A DNA stretch of 5,814 nucleotides, from the NCBI GenBank assembly GCA_031383745.1, contig JANMZX010000233.1, positions 1-5,814 on the forward strand. The letters run 5' to 3'. Shown piece by piece: positions 1-5,814 of the stretch (within the stretch, counting starts at the first letter, position 1; each line of letters opens with the position of its first letter). Under the pieces are notes generated by a model. It searched no databases, was not told the DNA's origin, and saw nothing but the letters and a program-made list of their open reading frames with translations. Origin of the DNA: CAISIP01 sp031383745. Lineage in GTDB: Bacteria > Pseudomonadota > Gammaproteobacteria > Burkholderiales > Burkholderiaceae_C. Made by a program: the position numbers and the translations under genes.

Positions 1-66
1 GGAGGACCGGTCATTCGTGGCAGTGATCTAGAGGGGTTGCGTCGGTCACTCAAGTTGCGGGAATAG
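1..66 (+). CDS. Possible C-terminal end of an upstream gene (partial)
   Basis: Frame 1 is open from the left edge to a TAG at 64-66, giving 21 residues that end in RRSLKLRE. The other two plus frames stop within the first 30 bases. The peptide is charged and leucine-rich, as many protein C-termini are, but it is too short to assign to a family and an open stretch of this length can occur by chance. The true start, if any, lies outside the window. A short inverted repeat follows the stop. Function unknown. Confidence 0.3.
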   Translation, partial: GGPVIRGSDLEGLRRSLKLRE

Positions 67-75
67 TTTCGTCTA

Positions 76-104
76 CCGGCTGGCTGGAACGCAGCGGGAG
101 CCGG
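76..104 (+). terminator. Weak hairpin after the possible partial gene
   Basis: CCGGCT at 76-81 is a perfect inverted match to AGCCGG at 99-104, with a 17-base loop, starting ten bases after the TAG at 64-66. No T-run follows, so it would not be a classical intrinsic terminator. It is listed only because of its position after a possible gene end, and a chance inverted repeat in GC-rich DNA is quite possible. Confidence 0.2.
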
Positions 105-440
105 CATTCGCCAACGGCTGGTTCTGGACGTCCCAATTCCAGCACATTGATTGCCAGTGCGAGTTGAGCATGACGGTATCGCCTCCACGAGTAGCGGAAA
201 AGCAAGGTGGCACACGCTGGTGGCCATGTTCTGGATGACGATGCGTTGCACAGACATTGCTGGTGCAGGACAGGCGCGGTTGACCTACTGGACATGTTCA
301 CCCGTGTCACGCCGGTTTCGAGAAAATCCTGGACACCCGGACTCGGCGATACTCTGGGAACCAAAGTACAAATACCGCCAGAGATGCGCTTGTCAATTTC
401 ACTGTTGCAAGTTTTGTTGCCCGTGCGTATTGAGCCGCCG

Positions 441-450
441 AAGGAAGGGA
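441..450 (+). promoter_or_regulatory. Ribosome binding site supporting GTG start of the desaturase
   Basis: AAGGAAGGGA lies directly before the GTG at 452. The AGGA at 442-445 leaves a six-base spacer, close to ideal. The in-frame ATG at 488 has no comparable purine-rich stretch before it. A TGA in the same frame at 431-433 rules out any start further upstream. Confidence 0.6.
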
Positions 451-451
451 T

Positions 452-1468
452 GTGAACAACTGTCCGCCGATCCGAGAACCTTTCCGCATGCGTGTCGATC
501 AGGATCTGGTTGACCGGATCGCATCGGTGGGCTTGCCAGGGCGCACTCACTTGCCCTATCTGGCGCTACTGCTGGGCATTGGCACAGGTGTGGCCACGTC
601 GTTGTACACGCTCACCGTCACCGAAAGTCTGCCGTTCCAGTTGGTCAACGCTCTGTTCCTGGCGTTCTGGCTGGTGCAAGCCGGGATGCTGGCGCACGAC
701 CTCTATCACCAGCAGGTGTTTGTGTCACCGCGGGCCAACCGGTTGTGTGGTGCCATGATGTTCTCGCTGTTCGCCGGCGTTTGCGGTGAGGGCTGGTACG
801 TATTGCACAGCAAGCATCATGTGTACGTGAACAACGCCCGGCTGGATTCGGACCTAGACCCGCCATTCATCTTCTCCGAGCACCAACTGGCCGTGAAGCC
901 GGCCGCCGTCACCAAGCGCATTCTGCCGTGGTAGCATGTGCTGTTCTTCGCCACGCTGCCGCTGGTGTACGTGTACCTCAAGGTCTGGTCGCTGTTCTAC
1001 ATCCGCAAGAACCCCACGCCGGGCACGATGCTGGACTCGATGCTGATCGTCATTCACAGCGTGGTGCTGATCGGCATGCCGTTTTGGTTCCTGCCACCGC
1101 TCACGGCGACGCTGTTCCTGCTGACTGTGGGTGCCACAACGGGCTTTTATGCCGGCACCGTGTTTGCGCCCAACCACAAGGGCATGCCCATCGTCACCGG
1201 CGACCAGCCCGCCACGTGGCAGCAACAGATAGCACTCACGCGCAATTTGAGACCAGGCTGGGTGAGGTTCTTCCTGTTGGGTGCGGTGCATTACCAGATC
1301 GAGCACCACCTGTTCCCCAGCATGTCGCGCTTCAACCAGGCCCGCATCCACCCCGTCGTGAAGCAGTTCTGTGCGGAGCGCGGCCTGCCTTACCACGAGT
1401 GTGGGTACTTCGGCTCGATGAGGGAAATCTACCTGGCGCTCAAGCGGGAGTCGCTGCTGCATCGCTAA
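452..1468 (+). pseudogene. Membrane fatty acid desaturase interrupted by one in-frame TAG
   Basis: This is a di-iron fatty acid desaturase of the FA_desaturase family, integral to the inner membrane, which would introduce a double bond into an acyl chain. The reading frame spans 338 codons before the final TAA, but codon 161 (932-934) is TAG. Before it lie histidine box 1, HDLYH (residues 82-86), and box 2, HSKHH (119-123), after hydrophobic stretches at about 34-58 and 61-80. After it, in the same frame, come more hydrophobic segments, an APNHKGMP motif and box 3, QIEHH (282-286). Gln as the first residue of box 3 is known from front-end (delta-5/delta-6 type) desaturases; no cytochrome b5 domain is fused here. 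Full length fits a bacterial desaturase. GTG at 452 is preferred for its ribosome binding site, with ATG at 488 as the alternative. A product ending at codon 160 would lack box 3 and should be inactive. The stop may be a recent mutation, a sequencing error or a suppressed codon. Substrate and regiospecificity cannot be read from the sequence. Confidence 0.85.
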
Positions 1469-1477
1469 GCCGGACTA

Positions 1478-1502
1478 CAGCGCGTGACGGCTAAGCGCGC
1501 TG
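1478..1502 (+). terminator. GC-rich hairpin downstream of the desaturase
   Basis: CAGCGCG at 1478-1484 pairs perfectly with CGCGCTG at 1496-1502 around an 11-base loop, beginning nine bases after the TAA at 1466-1468. The position suits a transcription terminator, but AAGGTGGC follows instead of a T-run. It could be a weak or factor-assisted terminator, or simply an mRNA 3'-end stem. Confidence 0.35.
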
Positions 1503-1581
1503 AAGGTGGCACAAGGCTACTTCTTTGCCGGACACCAGCTTGAGCAACTCGGCCCGCCGGCTGGTTGTGCTGGCCCCAACA

Positions 1582-1651
1582 CCGCCTATTCTTCGAGTCG
1601 TCGGTCATCTGCCAGAATATCCCGCACGGGTCGTACGCCGTGCATAGGCGG
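1582..1651. repeat. 70-base inverted repeat enclosing a second hairpin
   Basis: CCGCCTAT at 1582-1589 is a perfect inverted copy of ATAGGCGG at 1644-1651. Inside, directly against the right arm, GCACGG at 1624-1629 pairs with CCGTGC at 1638-1643 around an eight-base loop. The two stems can form together, giving a branched fold on either strand. The size and outer stem recall a tRNA, but the inner loop lacks a TTC-type T-loop and no D-arm or anticodon arm can be built, so I do not call a tRNA. Function unknown. Confidence 0.4.
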
Positions 1652-1706
1652 GGTAGCAAATTCAGATTCAACGACCGGTATCAGGTGGGCGTTTCTAGTC
1701 GTCATA

Positions 1707-1791
1707 GGTCTGGACTCAGTCTGTTGGAGCCTGTCGAGTGAACAAGCGCCAAATTCCCGGGGCACTGACGCCGATAGACTGAGTGTTGACC
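1707..1791. repeat. 85-base imperfect inverted repeat
   Basis: ACTCAGTCT at 1714-1722 is a perfect nine-base inverted copy of AGACTGAGT at 1776-1784. Pairing continues inward to 1727/1771 with one T-A pair, two G-C pairs and two G-T wobbles. It continues outward, beyond a three-by-three internal loop, with GGTC (1707-1710) against GACC (1788-1791). Further in, AGTG (1737-1740) can pair with CACT (1763-1766). The result is a long bulged stem-loop in the middle of the convergent spacer. It lacks a T-tract and the conserved ends of integron attC sites. A structured RNA, a bidirectional 3'-end element or a mobile-element remnant are all possible. Confidence 0.4.
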
Positions 1792-1866
1792 TGTAACCGC
1801 GGGAACTGATCGCCGGAAAGCTGACGCTCAAACCGCCGGTTCTCAGGCAGCAAAGGGGAGACATTC

Positions 1867-2799
1867 TCAGGGCTGCGCGAATACTGGCGGCTGGTCAACA
1901 GTCTTCAGCGTGATTCGGTTGCCGCCAGCGTGCTTGGCTTCATACATCAACTGGTCAGCCCGGCGAAGCATTTCGCCAAGGTCAGCAGGGATGCGCTGGA
2001 ACACACAGGCACCGATGCTGGAAGTGACTGGCATGTCGCGTGCGACAGCAGCAGAGGCGATATCGTCACGGATGTGACCCAGGACGCTGGCCGCACCGAG
2101 TTCATCGGTGTCCGCCATCAGGATCACGAACTCATCGCCACCCACACGCGCGGCGATATCGGTACGTCTGAGGCGTCGCCTCAGTACCGCGCCGACATCC
2201 GCAAGAATGGAATCGCCCGCCGCGTGCCCCTTGGTATCGTTGACTTTCTTGAAATGGTCGAGATCAACCAGAGCAAGGGCAGTACTGGAGCGTGACCTAC
2301 GACTGCGTGCAAATTCCACCTCGGCACGATCGGCGAGCCCGCGTTTGTTCAAGAGGCGTGTGAGTGGATCAGTGCGCGCCATCAGTTGTTCTTCGAGGAG
2401 TACACCGTGGTAGCTCGACACCAGTCCCGCAATGGTCACGAAAGCGATCAGTTGAACCAGCGCGTTGACGATGTTGATCAGGGCCGGAAAACTGTCCATG
2501 CCGGCACCCCAGTTTGCACCCAGCCACACGACCGCGCACAGGCCGGCTACCGAGTAGCCCGTCGAACTGTTGGCGCGCCAACTCACCATGGCGATTGGCA
2601 CGAAATACAGAGGAAAAATTCTTAGCTCAATGCCGGTCAGGTAGTCCGCCCAGCCAATGAGCGCAACGGCTAGCACGGCGGCAACAAGCACGGTACTCGG
2701 CTTGACGTGGCCAAGCCACTTGAGCTTCAGATCTGGCAGATGGCTGGCGGGCACGGCGTGAAATTGGCGGCTATAGGGATCGAGGTTCCCGCAAGACAT
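1867..2799 (-). CDS. Membrane-bound diguanylate cyclase (GGDEF domain)
   Basis: This protein would make the second messenger cyclic di-GMP from two GTP at the inner membrane. Its 310 residues begin with a cytoplasmic-looking tail of about 33 residues, followed by four hydrophobic segments at roughly 35-55, 60-75, 81-100 and 106-128, a short linker, and a GGDEF domain from about 140 to 298. The domain carries DPLTRLLNKRG (144-154), the metal-site region DLDHFKKVND (179-188), an intact GGDEF (220-224) and a C-terminal RRADQLMYEAK stretch. An RxxD I-site (R211 to D214) sits exactly five residues before GGDEF, so product inhibition is expected. No EAL domain is present. The four-helix N-terminus, with its DYLTG and LYFVPI stretches, is a sensor or anchor module whose ligand I cannot name. 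The ATG at 2799 is the first possible ATG, since an in-frame TAG lies seven codons upstream; no clear Shine-Dalgarno precedes it. The gene converges with the desaturase and stands apart from dacA. Confidence 0.93.
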   Translation of the reverse strand: MSCGNLDPYSRQFHAVPASHLPDLKLKWLGHVKPSTVLVAAVLAVALIGWADYLTGIELRIFPLYFVPIAMVSWRANSSTGYSVAGLCAVVWLGANWGAGMDSFPALINIVNALVQLIAFVTIAGLVSSYHGVLLEEQLMARTDPLTRLLNKRGLADRAEVEFARSRRSRSSTALALVDLDHFKKVNDTKGHAAGDSILADVGAVLRRRLRRTDIAARVGGDEFVILMADTDELGAASVLGHIRDDIASAAVARDMPVTSSIGACVFQRIPADLGEMLRRADQLMYEAKHAGGNRITLKTVDQPPVFAQP

Positions 2800-3005
2800 G
2801 ACATGTGCCGGAAGATGCTACGCGCACGGTCGTCGAGCGGAACTCTATCACGTGACTCAAGCAACGGCATCTAGCCTTGCAGCTCAGTACCTTGGCGCTG
2901 GAACTGATGGTCATACCCGCCTCATCACGGACTTCATGAGCGCGCACGACTATTTCTTCGCCTTCGCCTGCAAAGGGCCGTAGGGTCTGCCCATCATGGA
3001 ACGCG
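2800..3005. other. Spacer between dacA and the cyclase gene
   Basis: These 206 bases should hold the 3' end of the dacA transcript and the promoter of the cyclase gene, both on the minus strand. I find no convincing -35/-10 pair and no Shine-Dalgarno before the cyclase ATG. The only short open frames are a plus-strand frame of 61 codons that overlaps the cyclase start and a 15-codon minus-strand frame just after dacA; neither has support. Confidence 0.4.
2975..2992 (-). terminator. Weak hairpin downstream of dacA
   Basis: On the minus strand GGGC (2992-2989) can pair with GCCC (2978-2975) around a ten-base loop, followed by TTTGC. It begins 13 bases after the dacA stop codon. The four-base stem and three-T tail make it a poor terminator, recorded as the only candidate in this gap. 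Confidence 0.2.
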
Positions 3006-4256
3006 CTACTTCGAGAACCAACCGGAGATGCGCTGGCCCACGCGCTGCAGGAATCCAGCGCGCTCGATGCTGGCGAGCGCGACGACCGGTGCCTCCCCGA
3101 GTGGCTTGCCGTTGGCCGTGGCGACGACCTTGCCGATCACGGCACCCTTGGCGATCGGCGCCTCCAGGCCCGGGTTCAGAGAGACCGAGGTCTTGACCGC
3201 GGCGCCTTGTCCCTTGGGTATCACCAGCGTCCACGACTGTGCAACTCCCGCCGCTACATCGGGCGCCACGCCGTATAGCACCTTGGCGGTCGCCAGCGTC
3301 GCGTCTGCCTGGGCAGGGGTCGCTTCCTCGAAATTGCTGTAACCCCAGTTGAACAGCACCCGGGTCTGGTCAGCCCGGGCTTTCGCGCTGTTCGCGTTCA
3401 TGACGACCGAGATCAGGCGCATCCCGTTTCGCTTGGCCGATGCGGTCAGGCAATACCCGGCTTCCTCCGTGTGCCCCGTCTTGAGTCCGTCGACGGTCGG
3501 ATCGGTGTACAGCAACGCATTGCGGTTGCCCTGTTTGATGCCGTTGTAGGTGAAATCGCGCTCCGCGTAGATCGGGTAGTACTCGACGCTGTTGCGGATG
3601 ATGGCCTGCGCGAGCACGGCGAGGTCGCGTGCCGAAGCCTTGTGGTTCGGACCTGGCATACCTGCTGAATTTTCGAAGCGGGTACGCGTCATTCCAAGCT
3701 TCGCCGCCTCTGCGTTCATCATCACGACGAAACCGGGTTCCGAGCCGCCTATGTGCTCGGCCAACGCCTTGGAGGCGTCGTTCCCGCTGGCGATGACGAC
3801 CCCGCGCAGCATGTCGATCAAGGTGGCTTGCGCGTTGAGCGGAACGAACATGCAACTGTCGCCATCCTTGCCGCCGCGGCACCAGGCGCTCAGGCTCATC
3901 GTCACCGGCTCGCTGGGCTTCAGCTTGCCGCTCTTCAGCCCTTGCTCCACCAGGTAGCTGGTCATCATCTTGGTGAGAGACGCGGGCGGAAGCGGTTCGT
4001 CCGGATTGGACGAGGCGAGGATCTGCCCGGTGTTGAAGTCCATCAGGACCCACGCCTTGTTTGCGAGCACGGGCACCGAGAGTCCGTTCGCGTCGGTGGT
4101 CATCGCGGGTTCGGCAGATGCGGCCGGCTTAGGCTTCTGCGCTGCTGCGCGGGGCTTGGGATGCGTTGCGCCGGAAGCAGGCCCAGCCAAGCCGACAAGG
4201 ATCGCTGTTGCAAGGATGGAAGGCAGCAGAGGGGAAGTGCGGAGACGGAGGGTCAT
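3006..4256 (-). CDS. dacA: D-alanyl-D-alanine carboxypeptidase (PBP5/6 family)
   Basis: This periplasmic low-molecular-mass penicillin-binding protein removes the terminal D-Ala from peptidoglycan pentapeptides and so limits cross-linking. Its 416 residues start with a signal peptide (RLR near the N-terminus, hydrophobic to about 27, likely cleavage near 29), then a Lys/Pro/Ala-rich linker to about 50. The serine peptidase S11 domain carries SLTK (S93, K96), SGN (157-159) and KTG (259-261), the full catalytic set. A PBP5-type C-terminal beta domain follows from about 305 to 395, and the last residues, IERAGFLQRVGQRISGWFSK, form an amphipathic membrane-anchoring helix. Length is normal. The ATG at 4256 is chosen because it begins the signal peptide; AGGA at 4271-4268 is a distant Shine-Dalgarno (11 bases). 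The frame stays open upstream to 5300, but that part is only a shadow of the sulfatase. C126 and C135 flank a short loop and could form a disulfide. The symbol dacC would be equally valid, as the paralogues cannot be separated here. Confidence 0.95.
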   Translation of the reverse strand: MTLRLRTSPLLPSILATAILVGLAGPASGATHPKPRAAAQKPKPAASAEPAMTTDANGLSVPVLANKAWVLMDFNTGQILASSNPDEPLPPASLTKMMTSYLVEQGLKSGKLKPSEPVTMSLSAWCRGGKDGDSCMFVPLNAQATLIDMLRGVVIASGNDASKALAEHIGGSEPGFVVMMNAEAAKLGMTRTRFENSAGMPGPNHKASARDLAVLAQAIIRNSVEYYPIYAERDFTYNGIKQGNRNALLYTDPTVDGLKTGHTEEAGYCLTASAKRNGMRLISVVMNANSAKARADQTRVLFNWGYSNFEEATPAQADATLATAKVLYGVAPDVAAGVAQSWTLVIPKGQGAAVKTSVSLNPGLEAPIAKGAVIGKVVATANGKPLGEAPVVALASIERAGFLQRVGQRISGWFSK

Positions 4257-4531
4257 GGAGAGATGCGTCCTGAAGAAGCCAGTATGTTGCTCACCAGCAG
4301 CCAGGGACGGCAAAATCTGGTTCGATGTGCCTGGCTGTGCGCGACAGGGGGCCGCGCGTGGATCATGTGCAATTGTCGCGGATCTGCATGTCCCGCTGGG
4401 TCGGCTGGTGGCTGCGATCCGCCGACAGGTCTCGGATGGTGTCTTCTTGACGGATGACACGAGCGCGAATGCCGTCACCCGATGGCACCCGCACGAACGC
4501 CAGTCGGCACAGGCGGCTGGCCCGGACCAGC
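4257..4531. other. Spacer between the sulfatase gene and dacA
   Basis: These 275 bases lie between two minus-strand genes. They should contain the dacA promoter and leader, since the gap is too long for tight coupling, but I find no -35/-10 pair worth annotating. Frames of moderate length cross the gap on both strands without any recognisable domain. A stem-loop sits at its right edge, against the sulfatase stop. Confidence 0.4.
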
Positions 4532-4532
4532 C
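4515..4532 (-). terminator. Stem-loop abutting the sulfatase stop codon
   Basis: Reading the minus strand, GGCTGG (4532-4527) pairs perfectly with CCAGCC (4520-4515). An additional T-G wobble leaves a CCGG tetraloop. The stem starts at the last base of the sulfatase TAG. It is compact and GC-rich like an intrinsic terminator stem, but GCCTGTGCC follows instead of a T-run, so termination is uncertain. Confidence 0.35.
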
Positions 4533-5814
4533 TACTGCCGCGCCATCTCCACCAGCGCGATCCTGTCGTAGTCGAGTTCCTGCTGCGGGTCGAGGGTGAA
4601 TTCCACCCGGTACAGTTTTGCGCCGCGCAGGCAGAACGGCGCCGCATAGTGCGATACCGGGCTGCCCCGGTCCAGCCCGATGTCCAGCCCGCTGAAGGAA
4701 ACCTGGGAGTTCAGGCCGACTCGGCCCATGTCGAGGCTGCCGGCCGCCGCACCATCGACCAGCAGCGTGGCCACCCGTTTGGAGGGAAGCACCGTCATGC
4801 CCATCACCGGCAGCACGATGCGGATCCACGGCCCGAGGTCCATGCGCACGCCCAGCACATGGTGACCGGGGGCGACCGGGCGGTCCGAGCGCAGCAGGTG
4901 GTGCACGTTGCCCACGTTCACGTCGTGCACCAGATGGCCGCCCTGCAGGTACAGGCTGTAGCCGCCGGTGGCGTCGCCGTGGGCCACCAGCACGCCTTCG
5001 GCGGCCGGGTTGTCGATGCGCACATGGGCGTCTATGCGGTAGGCGCGGCTGCGCACGTCGGGCGCGACCTCGTTGGGCAGGTGGCCCATGCCGGCATGCA
5101 TCGTGAAGCGGGTGCGCCGGCCGTGGAAGCGCCGCCCGTTTTCGGCAAAACGCGGGCCGAAACGGTCGTCCAGCGGCAACACCTGGCTGGCCTCGGCCTC
5201 GCGCCACCACAGGGCCTTGAGCGCCTCCAGCCGCTCGGGATGGTTGCCGGCCAGATCGTTGTTTTCCGCAAAGTCCTGCGCCAGGTGGTAGAGCTCCCAC
5301 ACGTCCTGCTCGAAGGGGGTGCCCACGGGGTGGAACGCCACCGCCTTCCAGCCTTCAGACCAGATGCCGCGGTGGCCGAACATCTCGAACAGCTGCGCGC
5401 CGCGGCGCGGCAGCGCATCGGCGTCGCGCAGGCTGGGCGCAAAGCTCTCGCCGGTCATCGGCTTCACGGCATGGCCGTCCACCTGCGTGGGCGCCGGCAA
5501 CTGCAGCAGGTCGAGCAGCGTGGGCGCGAGGTCGCGCACATGGCAGAACTGGTGGCGCAATTCGCCGCGTGCCGCAACGCCTTTCGGCCAGGACACGACC
5601 AGCGGGTCGCGGATGCCGCCGCCGTGGGTGTTCTGCTTGTAGCGTTTGAGCGGCGTGTTGGCGGCCATCGCCCAGCCGTGCGGAAAGTTGGTATGGGTGT
5701 CGGGGCCGCCGATGTCGTCGATGCGCGCGATCTTCTCGGCCATAGGCTCCGGCCGCATGTTGAAGGGGCCCATGGCGTTGACGAAGCCCTGCGGACCGCC
5801 TTCCTGACTGGCAC
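4532..5814 (-). CDS. Arylsulfatase, C-terminal part (partial)
   Basis: This is a type I sulfatase, which hydrolyses sulfate esters using a formylglycine residue made from Cys or Ser. Only about 427 C-terminal residues lie in the window, and the frame is open to the right edge. The first visible residues, ASQEGGPQGFVNAMGPFN, are the stretch that normally follows the metal-binding Asp-Asn of sulfatases, so the CxPxR nucleophile and the first metal ligands are off the edge. Counting from the Met at 5773, NTPLKRYKQNTHGGGIRDP (39-57) holds the conserved active-site lysine (K46 by comparison with Pseudomonas AtsA), followed by VRDLAPTLLDL and by GHRGIWSEGWKAVAFHP (133-149). From about residue 215 to the end there is an added domain with alternating short hydrophobic stretches (such as YSLYLQGG and ATLLVDG), likely a beta-sandwich. 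The Met at 5773 is internal, not the start. The substrate is unknown, and no sulfatase-maturation enzyme or transporter is in view. G/C use at third positions is very high, more so than in the desaturase. Confidence 0.92.
   Translation of the reverse strand, partial: ASQEGGPQGFVNAMGPFNMRPEPMAEKIARIDDIGGPDTHTNFPHGWAMAANTPLKRYKQNTHGGGIRDPLVVSWPKGVAARGELRHQFCHVRDLAPTLLDLLQLPAPTQVDGHAVKPMTGESFAPSLRDADALPRRGAQLFEMFGHRGIWSEGWKAVAFHPVGTPFEQDVWELYHLAQDFAENNDLAGNHPERLEALKALWWREAEASQVLPLDDRFGPRFAENGRRFHGRRTRFTMHAGMGHLPNEVAPDVRSRAYRIDAHVRIDNPAAEGVLVAHGDATGGYSLYLQGGHLVHDVNVGNVHHLLRSDRPVAPGHHVLGVRMDLGPWIRIVLPVMGMTVLPSKRVATLLVDGAAAGSLDMGRVGLNSQVSFSGLDIGLDRGSPVSHYAAPFCLRGAKLYRVEFTLDPQQELDYDRIALVEMARQ

Larger units (their letters stand above)
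67..451. other. Gene-poor region upstream of the desaturase
   Basis: About 385 bases hold no open frame that looks coding. The open frames on both strands overlap each other, are rich in Cys, Arg and Ser, and show no recognisable motif. The region is less GC-rich than the minus-strand genes to the right, especially at 355-420, where A/T runs appear. That AT-richer part is the likeliest place for the desaturase promoter, for example TTGTCA at 390-395, but I find no well-spaced -35/-10 pair and annotate none. No tRNA or insertion sequence is visible. Confidence 0.5.
1469..1866. other. Gene-free spacer between convergent genes, with inverted repeats
   Basis: This is a 398-base gap between the end of the desaturase (plus) and the end of the diguanylate cyclase (minus). 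The open frames here (for example minus 1586-1864) have no recognisable domain and no coding character that I can see. The spacer contains a GC-rich hairpin just after the desaturase stop and two larger imperfect inverted repeats at 1582-1651 and 1707-1791, listed separately. TTCTCAGG occurs twice, at 1840-1847 and 1864-1871, the second copy covering the cyclase stop codon. No T-tract terminator is visible on either strand. Confidence 0.5.

Noticed and set aside
50..550. Minus-strand frame of 166 codons at the left end, and overlapping plus-strand frames at 151-513 and 207-455
   Set aside because: They have no recognisable domain, irregular composition and overlap one another and the desaturase start. 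They look like chance open frames.
938..1468. A separate small gene starting at the GTG at 938
   Set aside because: It is in exact register with the frame before the TAG and completes the desaturase domain, and no ribosome binding site precedes it. It is treated as the second half of one broken gene.
928..1494. A plus-strand open frame of 188 codons overlapping the second half of the desaturase
   Set aside because: It is in another frame, rich in His, Arg and Ala with no motif, while the overlapping frame carries QIEHH and membrane segments. The minus-strand frame 854-1462 is rejected for the same reason.
1582..1651. A tRNA gene
   Set aside because: Length and outer stem are suggestive, but there is no T-loop consensus, no D-arm and no anticodon arm, and the inner loop has eight bases.
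1571..1791. Integron attC recombination sites at the two inverted repeats
   Set aside because: The conserved RYYYAAC and GTTRRRY ends are missing or mismatched, the repeats do not flank a cassette gene, and no integrase is present.
1586..1864. Minus-strand frame of 92 codons after the cyclase gene
   Set aside because: It has no domain, and it covers the two inverted repeats, which explain the sequence pattern better. A short-protein gene cannot be fully excluded.
1840..1871. TTCTCAGG repeated 24 bases apart at the end of the cyclase gene
   Set aside because: Two eight-base copies are too short and too few to call a repeat element; probably chance.
2798..2983. A 61-codon plus-strand gene divergent from the cyclase
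   Set aside because: It overlaps the cyclase start codon, has no ribosome binding site and shows no recognisable sequence.
2950..3003. A short minus-strand peptide ending GRPYGPLQAKAKK just after dacA
   Set aside because: Composition is protein-like, but the frame has only about 15-16 codons from its ATGs, no good ribosome binding site and no family I recognise; the longer frame runs antiregister through dacA.
3006..5300. A 764-codon open frame on the minus strand that looks like a large protein fused to the carboxypeptidase
   Set aside because: The first 348 codons are an Arg/Pro/Gly-rich shadow overlapping the sulfatase in another frame. A proper signal peptide begins at the ATG at 4256, which marks the true start.

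Overview
The window looks like chromosomal DNA of a GC-rich proteobacterium. Support comes from a Gram-negative-style PBP5/6 carboxypeptidase with a C-terminal membrane anchor, a c-di-GMP cyclase and a PAS-type arylsulfatase, all with strongly G/C-ending codons. A beta- or gammaproteobacterium is my best guess; I cannot place it more closely. There are no tRNA, rRNA, CRISPR, transposase or phage genes.

Layout: (a) 1-66, possible last 21 codons of a plus-strand gene entering from the left. (b) 67-451, about 385 bases with no convincing gene, ending in a purine-rich ribosome binding site. (c) 452-1468, plus strand, a membrane fatty acid desaturase whose reading frame is intact except for one in-frame TAG at 932-934. 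All three histidine boxes survive, two before and one after the stop. (d) 1469-1866, about 400 bases between convergent genes, without a gene but with two sizeable imperfect inverted repeats. (e) 1867-2799, minus strand, a membrane diguanylate cyclase with intact GGDEF and I-site motifs. (f) 3006-4256, minus strand, a complete D-alanyl-D-alanine carboxypeptidase (DacA/DacC type). (g) 4532-5814, minus strand, the C-terminal part of an arylsulfatase that continues beyond the right edge.

The three minus-strand genes point the same way, but gaps of about 206 and 275 bases separate them, so they are probably independent units rather than one operon. Their functions (c-di-GMP signalling, peptidoglycan trimming, sulfate ester hydrolysis) do not form an obvious pathway. 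The desaturase faces the other way and lies between two gene-poor stretches.

I see no convincing new multi-gene system. The observation most worth checking is the single nonsense codon in an otherwise well-preserved desaturase, followed by the two structured inverted repeats just downstream of it.
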